A stretch of DNA of 64,000 nucleotides from Styela clava (GCF_964204865.1 NC_135257.1:9570151-9634150), one strand, 5' to 3'; positions 1-16,402 are shown, counted from the first letter of the stretch. Made by a program: numbers and translations. Notes: generated by a model from the sequence alone, not told the origin.

Positions 1-1180
1 TTTTCTGCAATTGGAACTGCCCATCAAATTCATGTTGGAGACTTCATTGAGATTTTCAATTCATTTTTTTCCCTCGACTATGAAGATCTTTTGAGGTTAA
101 CGAGGTATTAATAAATAAAGCTGAGGAATTTGAAGAAGATATGAAGAATGTAAATGATACGGTACCAGGGCACGTCTATTTAACACTGTCAAACATAAGG
201 ATTATACTCTCCACCCAACAATGATTCACTGAAGAAGCATGTGGCCCTCAAATCAGTTCTTGAGTTGGCAAACTGCAAAGAAAAATAGTCAAAATAATTT
301 ATGAAAGTGTGCCAAAATCAACTTAAATTGCACAGATTTTTGTTTTTGTATTGACTGCAGAAATCACAGTACACCTATAGAGGAAAAGTCGATTTTTGAG
401 ATAGTGGATTTCGAAAACAATTCAGAAGAAAGTGAATTAGATATTACAGTTGATTTAATAAGTATCATACATTTGTTTTTTTTCGGACATTTGTTAGTGT
501 CGTAGTCCTGTTTCTAGAAATATTATTGCCTTTGTTCAAATACATAACCACATAAACTAAAAAAAGATTAATTGTAAGTTGTAATATTTCTGTTCACTGT
601 GTTATGTACATATTGTACATTCATTTAATTTTCTTGACTTTTGCGGTAAATTTCTAAGTGAGAAATAACTGATTTATTTGTGTTTTCGTGCTCACGATGT
701 TAATTTGTGACTTCATTGCTTAAAAATAAATACGTTTGATACTTGATAGCTTCCATAAAATGGATGTAGCTTTTTATGCTGTTCTTGTTGTAAACTGCTT
801 GTGGTTATTACATAAAATTTATTCTCAAATGTGAATCGGCGTTGTTGGTGTCGCTGCTTTCGAGGTCACTCCCGACTCCTGTCACACAATTAAAGTATTT
901 TTTGTTGTTGGTTACATGTATGCCATATTTTTCGTAATCTACCTAATAAATTATGATTGACTGAGGAAGTCCGATTTTGGTCAGGCAAAACATTACAGGA
1001 ATACATTTGTGTTAGTGTGCTGTAGGGCTCTCGAATTGTATAGTTCTTATGTATGCGTTGTAAACTTATGGTTATTGAATTTCCGGGAACCTCTTATATT
1101 CAATTTCGCACCAGGATTGTGGAACAAGCTGTAATGCGTTCATTATGTTCGTTTTCACACAAAACTGAAGAATTTATTTA

Positions 1181-1230
1181 GTTACCAGATGTGCGCTACG
1201 AAACTCATTTTCTGGGCGTTTTCATGGTTT
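1181..1230 (+). repeat. Short dispersed repeat, copy 1
   Basis: The sequence beginning GTTACCAGATGTGCGCTACG is nearly repeated at 1605-1655, with similar G/C-rich tails containing CGGCCC or CGGCCT. It is probably a fragment of an uncharacterised interspersed element. Confidence 0.55.
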
Positions 1231-1604
1231 CGTCTCACGGCCCATATCCGTGGTAAGGATCTACAAGTGTTTAATAATTTACTTATACATTTTTCAACAA
1301 CGTCTTAGCATAACTTAACTAATAATAACTAAACAGGGCTATGGAAAGCCTGTCCAACTCAGCGCAAGGTCGAGCAGAAATAACTAATATTCATCCGCTC
1401 GCTAACAGCTGGTTTAATTCAATTGTTACGTCATGCAGAAGTCATTGTTCAGTGCCGAAAATGTAGAGAATATAGGACAGATCGTAGCACATATTTCTTG
1501 TAGTAAAAGCGTCTTTTCCGTAAAACGTGCAACTTTTGGAAGTGGGAACAAGGCAATATTTGTTACTAAATTTTTAAGGAACATTTTAAAATCATTTTCA
1601 GGTA

Positions 1605-1655
1605 GTTACCTGATGTGCGCTACGAAACTCACTTTCTAGGCGTTTTTCAGGGCCT
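1605..1655 (+). repeat. Short dispersed repeat, copy 2
   Basis: About 50 bases closely matching 1181-1230, including the shared core TGATGTGCGCTACGAAACTC (one base differs in copy 1). Both copies lie in the same orientation about 425 bases apart. Confidence 0.55.
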
Positions 1656-3904
1656 CGGCTCGCGGCCTAATAGGGTAGGATCAACATATCTCTTCCTATG
1701 GGGAAATCCGATAAGGCGGTTCAACAACGTGGCGAACCACGGCCTATCCTCCGGTCACCAGTCCATATCGGTATCGGGTTGGTTAGCCAGTACACTGAAA
1801 ATTTTATTTCGAATTTAACTATTAGAGCAATGAAATAGTTGGTGAAATTAAATTAAAACTGATTATAAAATTAAAAAATAAAACAAGTAATTTAGCAGCT
1901 CATAAAAAAAAAATTATTTAGTCAAATAATTCAAAAGAAAAGCATATGTTCACATCATTTTGATCAAATTCACTTTGATTTTGATCCTAGGCTTTGATTT
2001 TGATGATGACTTGCTAGTGACATCATGCGGTGGTGACCTCATATATTACGAAACGATTGCAAAGGGTAAACCCGCGATGCCGTTTCTAGATTTGGTGGCG
2101 CCACGCCCCTTGTTTATTTGCTGCGCCATACATAGGTATTTTAACCCATTTATCACTGTTTCCGCTGTTAGGGTGCAGGTATTTAATTCCTACTTTTAGG
2201 CGTATGTATTTTATGAGTCCAGGAAAACCATTAAACGTGAAATCTATAACTTCAAAACCGAATTATGAGCGGCTGTTGCCAGGTGATATCGTTATGCAAT
2301 ATACAGATTACTGGATCTAGCAATTCGTCAGTCTATCAGTTCACTTGGGTGAAAACAGAAATGGTGTAAATTGCAAATAGTATGGGTAATTGACTCATAT
2401 TCAGCTAGGAAGTGATCTTAACACTGACATAACGAAATTGAGGGCAGACTCAACTTCATTTCAAGGTCCCTTTCTTTTTTCAAATTGATGTTTTTCGACT
2501 GTTGAGCTTCATAATGCCCAACTGTTTAGCTCCAAGCTGTGCTAGAAGAAAATGGTTGCACCGGCATTGCACAGCGTCGAATCGGATTATTGCTATGAAA
2601 TCTTCTAAAAACAGAAAAATGGTGTAACGTTGTCTTTGCAACCAAATTTATGTCATTCAGTCATTAGATAGTTTTACATTCTACTTTCGCTATACTACAT
2701 ACTGCTGTACTGACATATGGCCGTATGGTAGGCCATTCAAATTCCTTCCTTTGGTTTTATTCTGTTATTCTAATAGTCCCTATAACAGCTGACTTATTTG
2801 ATCCGGTGCAACAACACAAAAAAATTCCTGTTATCCAAAGTTGCCACAACATGGTGTCCATTGGCTTTTTCAACATTAAGCAAGTTCGTTGCCGCCCATT
2901 TGTGAGACCTAACTCTTTTCATTAGTTGTAAGACTAATTTAATACACAACTCAATAGTTTATCAATCTGATTCCCAGATTACGAGGCGCAGTTCTTACCA
3001 CTTCATGGCAGCTCCTGCCACGAACGAACCGCGGCAGCTCTCGCCATGGTTTTATAGCGCTATCCAGTAATCAGTATTAACGGTATATTCACAAAACAAT
3101 GCACCAGATTTTAATTTATCATGAGGAATTATATCTACTTATACCCTAACCCCAAATCCATCAAAACTGTATCCATAGGAAAAATGTTCCAACACACCCA
3201 ATATTTATCACCATAAGGGACAGCCCTGTCGTTACGGCCCACCTTCCGTGGTTATGGGAGCAAAATTTTACCTGCCATTGGTTATCAATTTGCTGCCGCG
3301 GTAATAGCAGCTCATTGGTTTGTGGCAGTTAAAAAGTCAGTCGCCATTAAAACTGCACTTGCAGATTACTGGAGTAGTATCCACTAAAAGCGTTTGTTAA
3401 AATTAGCAAATCGAGGGCTTCAACCCAAAAAGGCGAAGCTTGAAAAGCTTCTTCGCAAAAAATGAGTGAAAATATATTTTTGATTTTTAAACTTCTGTAA
3501 CTTTTTATTGAAAATTTTGCTGACTATTGATTCATTCAACTATGCACTTTGGTATATCTTTGTAATATTTTCAAATAAAACTTCAACTTTCCATTTTGTC
3601 TTAAAACCCCATATTTAATACTGATATAGCATTTAGCAAGGAAAATTCATATTTGCCCAATTTAGTAATATGTGTTTGATAAATTTTCTGCAATTATTCT
3701 TTTTTGTATAAATGTGTGGAAAGAATGAATTTGGTGAATGCGTCAGTAATTTATAATATGAATGAATGATTCAACGCAATTCAAATACCGTATATTCGAT
3801 ACATTTGAATAGAATTCATCTAGATTTTTATAAATGAACAGGCGCATTTACATTTATCTGCCTAAAAAAAGCCTGGCTTATGATAACTGTAGAAAATACA
3901 GTAA

Positions 3905-7780
<3,876 letters not shown>

Positions 7781-9271
7781 TTTTCCAACAATTCCTTTTC
7801 TATCTGTGTTTGACGTATGAATTTGAAGTAAACAGGAAGCTCACGGTTTATATCTCGTCTGATGGCTGAAATGCATGCTCATAGAACAATGATTGATCAA
7901 AGTCAAGGGTTTTCAAAGACATTCAAGTATTGAAAAAAGAGTTATTTCACTCCGTGCATATATTTTGTTGGATGGACATTGTCACGCAATTATTGATGTA
8001 AAGACAGTTATGACTAAAGAGATTTCATTCTCATTTGTACATATATATTCAAGAAAGTTTAATCACCGTTCATATCCTTAATGTGTAACATAGTATTAAT
8101 ATAGTGAATTGTGTACAGCTGCAGAAGTGGATTCAATATTTGACGCATTTGTGCTGAAAATACCACATCTTAACTGGACTGAATGGCCCAAAACACACAA
8201 CCATACTGTAATTATTCACTGGCATCTAATTAAACCAACTGCATAATATTTCATGCTGTACCCCTTATATACTTCGAATAAGTTACCACAAGCTAAATAT
8301 ATACATATTAAAGCTTATGAGGAAGAAGAAATGTTTTGCATAACATAAGAATGATTGAAATTACTTTCATCAAGGAGTTTATTTATGACCAACTCAAGTC
8401 AATGCATCTGAAAACAAACAACTTGCTAACTAATCCCACACATGCATGGACTGGTCACTGCACAAAAGGTCATAGTTCGGCAAATGATTAAGCCACATAA
8501 TTGGTTTTCCTCTCCCCCGAGATAAACATGTAAATCCTAATTTGGGATATCAATTGTAATCACAATATAATTAATATCATTCATTTTTCAGTTTAAAAAT
8601 ATTTTGATTGAATATATTTGAATTTTATGGTTATTGCAAATGGGGTCATTTCAATACATTTTTATGTGAAATTTCCCCATTTACTTAGACAATAGTCAAT
8701 TTGGGCCAAGTAGAATAAGTTAATATTTGATGTAAACTTCTGCTATAGTGATTGCTACATGTTTTTCTGACTATTTGTTTTTCTATTCAACCAGAATTTC
8801 CATTTGTCTACTAAGTGCATGTATCATGCTTTGATTGTTGAACTATTTTTCAATTGTTTAATTCTATTAGATCACGATGCAAATTTATTGGGAAAAAGAT
8901 TCAATATTTATATTCATGCAATTCACTTGTGATTTTCTAACCGCAACTGGACGAGTAATTTGCCTATCCGAACCTCAAATTGCTGCGGGATGAGAAATTA
9001 AACTCTCTATTTACACTCTGCTACCCGAATCAAAGCAATCCATGTGCTCCAAAATTGTAGTTTTATTTTAACGCTGTACTTTTTGTCTGTATAATCGAGA
9101 ATTTTGTTCCTCTTATTGTATTTATTTTATACTGAATTGTACCATGCCCAGTCTTACTACGTTATTGATAATAATAATAATAATCATTGTTATTAAATTT
9201 TGCTGCTTTTACATTGTTTGAATGGATTATTTAAGGAGACCTTGAAGCAATAGCAGCTTTATAGCAATAAA
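7781..9271 (+). other. CYFIP 3'UTR, about 1.5 kb
   Basis: AT-rich noncoding sequence follows the CYFIP stop codon with no credible ORF. The first convincing AATAAA is at 9266-9271, followed by a GT-rich stretch, which would give a 3'UTR of about 1.5 kb. Earlier cleavage at a variant signal is possible. Confidence 0.5.
9266..9271 (+). terminator. Candidate poly(A) signal for CYFIP
   Basis: AATAAA in the context TAGCAATAAAATGATGC, with GT-rich sequence 40 to 60 bases downstream. Confidence 0.45.
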
Positions 9272-9762
9272 ATGATGCTTATTAATATATGCTATGCATC
9301 AGTTGTGTAAGGCCTGATGCTCCCAGTGTTTCTATGTTATAGTCAACTTCCTGTCTAATCGAAGAATTGCGTGGCAAACAGGAAATATTGATCTTTCTGT
9401 GCCACCACAATTGAGATGCCATAATTGCTGACTGGGTTCAAAACAAAGGTGTTCTGATTTAATAGTATGTATACATTAAGCCTCGTTGACACATGGAGAA
9501 ATTTTAGCCTTTCAAAATGAATGCTGCCATTAAAATGAATTCTGCGTTGTATTGAAATAAATTTTTGTAGATGTCAAATTATTCGGATTTGCCATCCTAG
9601 CTGGATCATTAGTGAAATCGGCTATTCTGATAACAATTGAAAAAAAAAAAGGATTTTGCTCAGAATAAGATGTTGTTTGTCAAAGTCCGTTTCAATAGTT
9701 GGGAAAGCCTCTATAGAGTCTATATATCATGTTCCAGTCGTAAGGAAAAAAACGTTTGCCCC

Positions 9763-11289
9763 AAAAAAACAAAAGGTTGCATTTGATAACCATTCAGTCC
9801 TGGTTAGAGCACATTTGCACCCACGGACAATCGCACGCTCGTGAACATTTGCATTCAAAGATATCAGTACTTCAATAAAGAACATTGTGTCACACGTCCA
9901 TAAGTTTTAAATAAATTAACTGTTATGCTCGAAATATCAAAAAATGAAACAACTATTTCCTATGCCTCTTCAGCAACTGTTGATCAAGCTTTGTATGCTC
10001 TAATATTCCTGCGACGCATGAAAGAATTATGAATATATTAGCGCACTTATGATTGAAACTTATTAGGATTGTGTGCCACTTGCTGTTTTACATTCTGCAA
10101 GCGCTTTAAAACATGCTGTATTTTTTTAGATTTGTAGGATTTCATGAAAGAGGTCATCCATGTTTAAAGCAAGTCTGCCGTTTAGTTTATATTTTTCTAC
10201 AATTCACGCAAATTGTTCGTATTTTCAAAAAGTTTTACCTGCAATACTTAGACTTCATAGTATTACCAATTTTCGTCAATCGAACTTTTTTTCAAATATA
10301 TTGCTGAATTGAGAAACGATCTAAATTCGTCAGTTTCGCGACTCACAACTCATAAGGCTATCGGTATTTGTAAAAAGTTGATGTACACTATATCCAAATG
10401 CACATACTTCGGGAGCGCCGAGGTTTCATTCTCCAGTTCATATCATCTTAACACGGCGGGCACGCGCACTTCTGTCGGTGCTCCCTTGGTATGTGCATCA
10501 AGATGGCGCACAACCTGAACCCTAATCTGGTGCACATACTATGTTCAGGATGTGCGCCATATTGGTGCACATACTTCTAGAGCTTTATCGGTGCTCCCGG
10601 AGTATGGTAACTTCAACTTGTGATTTGTCGTCCTGGTTGACTCCTGGCCAACAGAAAACGAAACTAGTATATATATTCAATATTTCATTTACTGTTTTGC
10701 ATCTTTTGTAGCAAATGCTATACATAAAAAACAATTTGCGTCCATTCAACTCCATTAAAGCACAAGGACAGAAGAGCTTAAAGGGACTGTTCTTTAAAAT
10801 GAACGCAACCCTACTTAAAAGTAATAATCCTAATTCCTATCCCACATTCACCTTTGTGACAATCATCTTTACAACGAAATTCTACCACAAAGTTGAATCG
10901 TATATCCTCTCCACCAAATTGTTTAATGGAACACTGTAGCAATAGCACCTTATGAAAACTACATCAACTCCATGCGTAGGGTTACTTATTGCACACGTAA
11001 ACGCGCTGAAATTTAGGAAAGCAAAATTTAAGTCGAGCAGTCATTTGTTGTACCTAAAAATACAACCATGTGTTTACGTCACTTGTGCCAATTTCATAAT
11101 GTTATTTCATATTAGCGTAACCAACCTGCTTTCAACAAAAAAATCTGCCGCTGCCAATAAGGAGGCTTTGTGGGCGGATTCTTAACACAATCGACAAAAA
11201 TTTATATTTTTATGTTCCATTTTGGTTCTTGATTTGATTATTCTATTGTACCCGGAGTAAATGATTCAACATTTATCTAACATTTAGTC
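9763..11289 (+). repeat. Tandem segmental duplication, copy 1 (1527 bp)
   Basis: This stretch is repeated head to tail at 11290-12980. I count under ten differences by eye outside one 162-bp insertion, so the event is recent. The unit starts at an A-run followed by CAAAAGGTTGC and ends in CATTTAGTCA. It contains a relic of the 16-bp fold-back minisatellite (about 9795-9850), a member of the GTGCACCAAGATGGCGCAC fold-back family (10490-10576), and short ORFs that occur in both copies but resemble nothing I know. Confidence 0.95.
10490..10576. repeat. Fold-back repeat inside duplication copy 1
   Basis: Imperfect inverted repeat: a left arm TATGTGCATCAAGATGGCGC and a right arm reading back GCGCCATATTGGTGCACATA. 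It belongs to the same family as the elements at 45802 and 59367. The second copy of the duplication has it at about 12018-12104. Confidence 0.7.
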
Positions 11290-12980
11290 AAAAAAACAAA
11301 AGGTTGCATTTGATAACCATTCAGTCCTGGTGAGAGCACATTTGCACCCACGGACAATCGCACGCTCGTGAACATTTGCATTCAAAGATATCAGTACTTC
11401 AATAAAGAACATTGTGTCACACGTCCATAAGTTTTAAATAAATTAACTGTTATGCTCGAAATATCAAAAAATGAAACAACTATTTCCTATGCCTCTTCAG
11501 CAACTGTTGATCAAGCTTTGTATGCTCTAATATTCCTGCGACGCATGAAAGCATTATGAATATATTAGCGCACTTATGATTGAAACTTATTAGGATTGTG
11601 TGCCACTTGCTGTTTTACATTCTGCAAGCGCTTTAAATCATGCTGTATTTTTTTTAGATTTGTAGGATTCCATGAAAGAGGTCATCCATGTTTAAAGCAA
11701 GTCTGCCGTTTAGTTTATATTTTTCTACAATTCACGCAAATTGTTCGTATTTTTAAAAAGTTTTACCTGCAATACTTAGACTTCATAGTATTACCAATTT
11801 TCGTCAATCGAACTTTTTTTCAAATATATTGCTGAATTGAGAAACGATCTAAATTCGTCAGTTTCGCGACTCACAACTCATAAGGCTATCGGTATTTGTA
11901 AAAAGTTGATGTACACTATATCCAAATGCACATACTTCGGGAGCGCCGAGGTTTCATTCTCCAGTTCATATCATCTTAACACGGCGGGCACGCGCACTTC
12001 TGTCGGTGCTCCCTTGGTATGTGCATCAAGATGGCGCACAACCTGAACCCTAATCTGGTGCACATACTATGTTCAGGATGTGCGCCATATTGGTGCACAT
12101 ACTTCTAGAGCTTTATCGCATATAGGTGTCGCTGACACGATGACTTAATAGTCTTTCGCGACTCCTCGTCAATTGCGAAACATTGTGTATTTTTGATTTA
12201 TTTAAATTTATTATTATTTGTTGACAATGTTTCATGCACGACGAAATAAAATATCTGAATCTGAATCTGAATCTGAATCGGTGCTCCCGGAGTATGGTAA
12301 CTTCAACTTGTGATTTGTCGTCCTGGTTGACTCCTCGCCAACAGAAAACGAAACTAGTATATATATTCAATATTTCATTTACTGTTTTGCATCTTTTGTA
12401 GCAAATGCTATACATAAAAAACAATTTGCGTCCATTCAACTCCATTAAAGCACAAGGACAGAAGAGCTTAAAGGGACTGTTCTTTAAAATGAACGCAACC
12501 CTACTTAAAAGTAATAATCCTAATTCCTATCCCACATTCACCTTTGTGACAATCATCTTTACAACGAAATTCTACCACAAAGTTGAATCGTATATCCTCT
12601 CCACCAAATTGTTTAATGGAACACTGTAGCAATAGCACCTTATGAAAACTACATCAACTCCATGCGTAGGGTTACTTATTGCACACGTAAACGCGCTGAA
12701 ATTTAGGAAAGCAAAATTTAAGTCGAGCAGTCATTTGTTGTACCTAAAAATACAACCATGTGTTTACGTCACTTGTGCCAATTTCATAATGTTATTTCAT
12801 ATTAGCGTAACCAACCTGCTTTCAACAAAAAAATCTGCCGCTGCCAATAAGGAGGCTTTGTGGGCGGATTCTTAACACAATCGACAAAAATTTATATTTT
12901 TATGTTCCATTTTGGTTCTTGATTTGATTATTCTATTGTACCCGGAGTAAATGATTCAACATTTATCTAACATTTAGTCA
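11290..12980 (+). repeat. Tandem segmental duplication, copy 2 (1691 bp, with insertion)
   Basis: Direct repeat of 9763-11289. It is longer by one T in a T-run plus a 162-bp insertion at 12119-12280. The right end is CATTTAGTCA followed by unique sequence, and the same ten bases end copy 1, which fixes the junction at about 11290. Confidence 0.95.
12119..12280 (+). mobile_element. Retroelement tail (5'-truncated LINE or SINE) inserted in duplication copy 2
   Basis: A 162-bp block is present in copy 2 and absent from copy 1, so its ends are defined exactly. It ends in AAATAAAATAT followed by four tandem CTGAAT hexamers, the short-repeat 3' end typical of CR1/L2-type LINEs and the SINEs they mobilise. 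ATCG occurs on both sides and may be a short target duplication. It carries no coding capacity of its own. Confidence 0.75.
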
Positions 12981-13356
12981 ATTCAGATATTATGCGTGCC
13001 TAATTTTCAGTGGCGAGTGTTGAAAATTCTTCAAAAAACCTTGCTATGTATTCATGTTTTATTTAAACAGCGAAAAATAAATATACTAAAAACATGAATG
13101 TTACATGACTGCTCAAACTTCAGTATCTAATTTATAATTTCCTCCAAGTGCGATTCTTCGCTCGCAAAAAAATGGGCATTTGTATGACACTGCTATTATT
13201 GCGAATACAATTTATAACACTACTCTTGGAGTGAGACAATAACTTTCGCATACTGCAGAAGTTATTGTAGGATCGTTGGTTAGTCAAGACACGATATATT
13301 CGGCAATTCATTTTCAAATCTTGACAGAGACAAAACTTGCATTTGTTACGTAACTA

Positions 13357-13445
13357 GGCTCCATCGGGCTCGCCTACTACATGTATTTATTATATTGTAT
13401 TAGGCTTCATCGGGCTCGCATACTGTATGTGTATATTGTATTTAG
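13357..13445 (+). repeat. Two-copy tandem repeat, about 42-46 bp unit
   Basis: Two adjacent units begin AGGCTCCATCGGGCTCGCC and AGGCTTCATCGGGCTCGCA, each followed by a TACTACATGTAT-like AT-rich tail ending in ATTGTATT. Confidence 0.75.
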
Positions 13446-13562
13446 CGCATGTATAGTACTGTATTCTTCCTCTTTAAAACACACAACTGGTTCAAGGCAA
13501 TTTTTTGGGGTATTTTATTAAATTCACTTAACATCAGACGCGATCGACTTCTCGAGACGTGG

Positions 13563-13598
13563 CGATCGACCGGTCGATCGTGGTGTTGGCCACCCCTG
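13563..13598. mobile_element. Remnant of a hAT-type MITE terminus with an 18-bp perfect palindrome
   Basis: CGATCGACCGGTCGATCG (13563-13580) is a perfect palindrome, followed by TGGTGTTGGCCACCCCTG. The reverse complement of that end, CAGGGGTGGCCAAC, has the form of hAT terminal repeats. No matching left terminus is visible nearby, so the copy looks truncated. Confidence 0.45.
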
Positions 13599-14720
13599 GC
13601 GTATACCATTGCGGGATGTGTTCAAATGTTCCTAGGTTTTGCCTAAAAACGTTGATGGAGGGAAAGTGGAAACACAAACTACGGTAATAGTATGCAGGTG
13701 TGCAATTGTAGTTAAAAGTAGAGGAATTACACATAGAAACATGTTAAATCACCAAACCGCAACGAAGCGAAATAAGTTGACATTATATTTATATTATGAG
13801 GATTTTTAAGAAAAGGGCTGCTACATCAACTATGTTAATTATTTAATGTCCATGTTGCTGGAATTCTGATTCTATATATATATAGGCTTACCATAAATCT
13901 GAAACAAAAAACCGGGACGGTGCGATTTGGCAAACATTCGGTTGATTGCCAGTCTTTGTAATATTGAAACGTCTACCAAGCCATTGCGGGTATATACGGC
14001 TCTAAATCTCTATACTGATCATTGAATTAGAAAAAACACAAAAAAATAGTTTGTATTATTTATTTAGACCAAAAGTATTTGTTCGCAGATGGAACCCTTC
14101 TCAAAAATTCTTGTTTTGATTTTGTCATAAAACTGATAACAAGAGACATCACCATTAAATTTGCAGGTTACGAGTGCTTTTATATTTTCTTCTGGCATTC
14201 TGAACCTGCTTCCAGACCAGAAAGTTTTAACAATGGAGAAAAAATCTGTTCAACAGATGCCGATGTTCCGGCAAACAAAATCAACGAGTTTCTGCAAATT
14301 CGAAATGCTAATATTTCTGTTAGAAAAAACGTTAAACATCTCTGTCCACTTAAATTCAACCGCAAAGTAAGCCAAATTGCATTTGAACCATGCTCAGATA
14401 AATATCTCCTTATCAGTATTCGTCGAAAAGTGCATCTCTATTCAAAACCTGACTAGCTAACCGAACATATCATTTATCAATTTTGCAAACCAAACACTTT
14501 AGTCCAGTTTAAATCACCCATAATTTGTCCATATGTGGGGCCTGGGGAGCATTTTAGGCTTCATCATGCAGCTCTATATACCGCAAACATTCTTTTTAAA
14601 TACAGTTACATCGATTTCGCCAGAGCGTTCCAAGGATTCCAGAAGTACAAGTGATTGCGACGGAATTAACAGTCTTCACCCTTTTTCCTTCAAATTTAGC
14701 TTCACCTCTGACATCTACGG

Positions 14721-15169
14721 CAGGGCTTGGCAACCTTTTGTCGCTCGCGGGACAAAATTAAGGGCTGCGAGTCATTGGCGGGCCGTACATATTTTTAGAA
14801 AGCTGAAACCGAACGAATGATACTTTTTATAATAAAAATCAAGCAGTAATACATCTTTCGAATAGAATATAGATTTATTTCCTCATTGCATCGCAAAAAA
14901 TTGCATTTGAATATTTTCAGCGCCATTGAACCCTTTGCACTTCGTTTTTCTGCGTTTTGTTGCCATTTGTCTAATTATAATTAAATTATAGGCTCATTAA
15001 ACGAGTAGTTGTGAATTATATACTTGTTAGGTTATAATATAATTTAGTTTAAAAAATATAATCGTCAAAACGGCTGTTTTGTTACTATAATTTAGTGAAG
15101 CGTCACGAGCCGGATTATAATATTCTGCGGGCCGGATCCGACCCTGGAACCGTAAGTTGCCGACCCCTG
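14721..15169. mobile_element. Non-autonomous hAT (MITE), copy 1
   Basis: It begins CAGGGCTTGGCAACC and ends TTGCCGACCCCTG, imperfect terminal inverted repeats of the CAGGGGTCGGCAACC type. ATCTACGG flanks it on both sides (14713-14720 and 15170-15177), an exact 8-bp target duplication. The 449-bp body matches 28458-28920 and 56780-57223. It is inserted in the larger hAT at 13885-20677. Confidence 0.92.
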
Positions 15170-15406
15170 ATCTACGGCATTAGTATTATCTTTTTTCAAA
15201 ATTAAAATAATTTTGTTGAAGTAGGTGAGCTGGCAAAGGACAAATTTAAAGTGAAGTTCGTACGCTGGAACATTTAAGCATAAGAGTAGGACATCCTTCT
15301 TGAGAATTTGAATAACTTATCAAGCTTTCAAACAGTTCCGTAATCCTTTGCAAAGCAGGTAATAAAGGGAAAACCCGAGTGTTGCCATGCTGTAATAGCC
15401 GTTGAT

Positions 15407-15925
15407 GGTGACAGCACATTTGAACCTACGTACATTTGAACCCGTACATCTGAACCCGTAATTTGAACCCAGGACAATTGCACCTGTATACTATTGCACC
15501 TATGGACATTTGCACCTACGGACATTTGAACCCATACATTTCCACCCATGGATTTTAGCACCCGCATATAGATTGAACCCGCGGACATTTGAACCCGTGT
15601 ACGTTTGCACCCGCGTACATTTGAACCCATGTACATTTGCACCCGCGGACATTTGAACCCGTGGACGTTTGCACCCGCGTACATTTGAACCCATGTACAT
15701 TTGCACCCGCGGACATTTGAACCCATGTACATTTGAACCCACGAACATTTGCACCCGCGGACATTTGAACCCATGTACAATTGCACCCACGGACATTTGA
15801 ACCCACGTACATTTGAACCCGCGTACATTTGAACCTACATACATTTACACCCGCGTACAATTGTACCCACAGACATTTGCACCCATGAACATCTACACCC
15901 ATGGGCATTTGCATTTACGGATATA
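15407..15925 (-). repeat. Left arm of the MULE: 16-bp minisatellite
   Basis: About 30 head-to-tail 16-mers of the form ACATTTGAACCCGCGT or ACATTTGCACCCATGG, alternating GAACCC and GCACCC. The outer 180 bases are less regular and contain a block reading GGATTTTAGCACCCGCATAT that recurs in every family member in this window. The arm is the reverse complement of 18975-19483, with local differences in unit number. Confidence 0.95.
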
Positions 15926-16402
15926 TGCGTCTTTATATATACACCCTTATCCTTCCATGCTATATACTATAGTATATAGGATTGGAAGGTACACTTAGGA
16001 TTTTTTGTCCAAATGCATACGTTGCGAAAACACCATGGAATTCTCGATTATATACTCGAAGGCTTTATTACAACTATTTTCTATATATTTAAATTATATT
16101 ATATATTTATATTATACTCCGTCTGTCATTGTCATCGCAATTGTCGATATCATAAGACTCAATGGACAAAATGTTCCGCTGTAGAATGCGAGCCAAAATT
16201 GGGGAGTATGATTTGTGCTTTGAACGGTCGACGACTCTTGAAGAGCGCGAGCAAGGATTTTAATTGATGTGTTAGTTCGATCCCGCGCAAAGTTTTTCCT
16301 CGCATCAATGCCCTTTTCCCCTCGCAGACAATTCCAAACTGTTTCTTTAGGACGTTGCAGCTGCGAAGATGACAAGTCCCTTTGCGAAAATAAGTTGGAA
16401 AC

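Larger units (their letters stand above)
12981..13884. other. Intergenic sequence between duplication and transposon nest
   Basis: No gene recognised. It holds a small two-copy tandem repeat (13357-13445) and a G/C-rich hAT-like terminal remnant with an 18-bp palindrome (13563-13598). Confidence 0.5.

Noticed and set aside
12113-12445. Minus-strand 110-codon ORF with an RFRFRFRY run
   Set aside because: The run is a translation of the CTGAAT hexamers at the retroelement tail.
15328-15914. Overlapping minus-strand ORFs of 114-166 codons encoding cysteine-rich repeats
   Set aside because: They read the 16-bp minisatellite of a transposon arm in three frames; periodicity explains all of them.
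15407-15925. CRISPR-like look of regularly spaced short repeats
   Set aside because: The units are contiguous with no unique spacers, and the host is an animal.
16260-16300. tRNA-like TTCGATCCCG stretch
   Set aside because: No cloverleaf with acceptor and anticodon arms could be formed around it.
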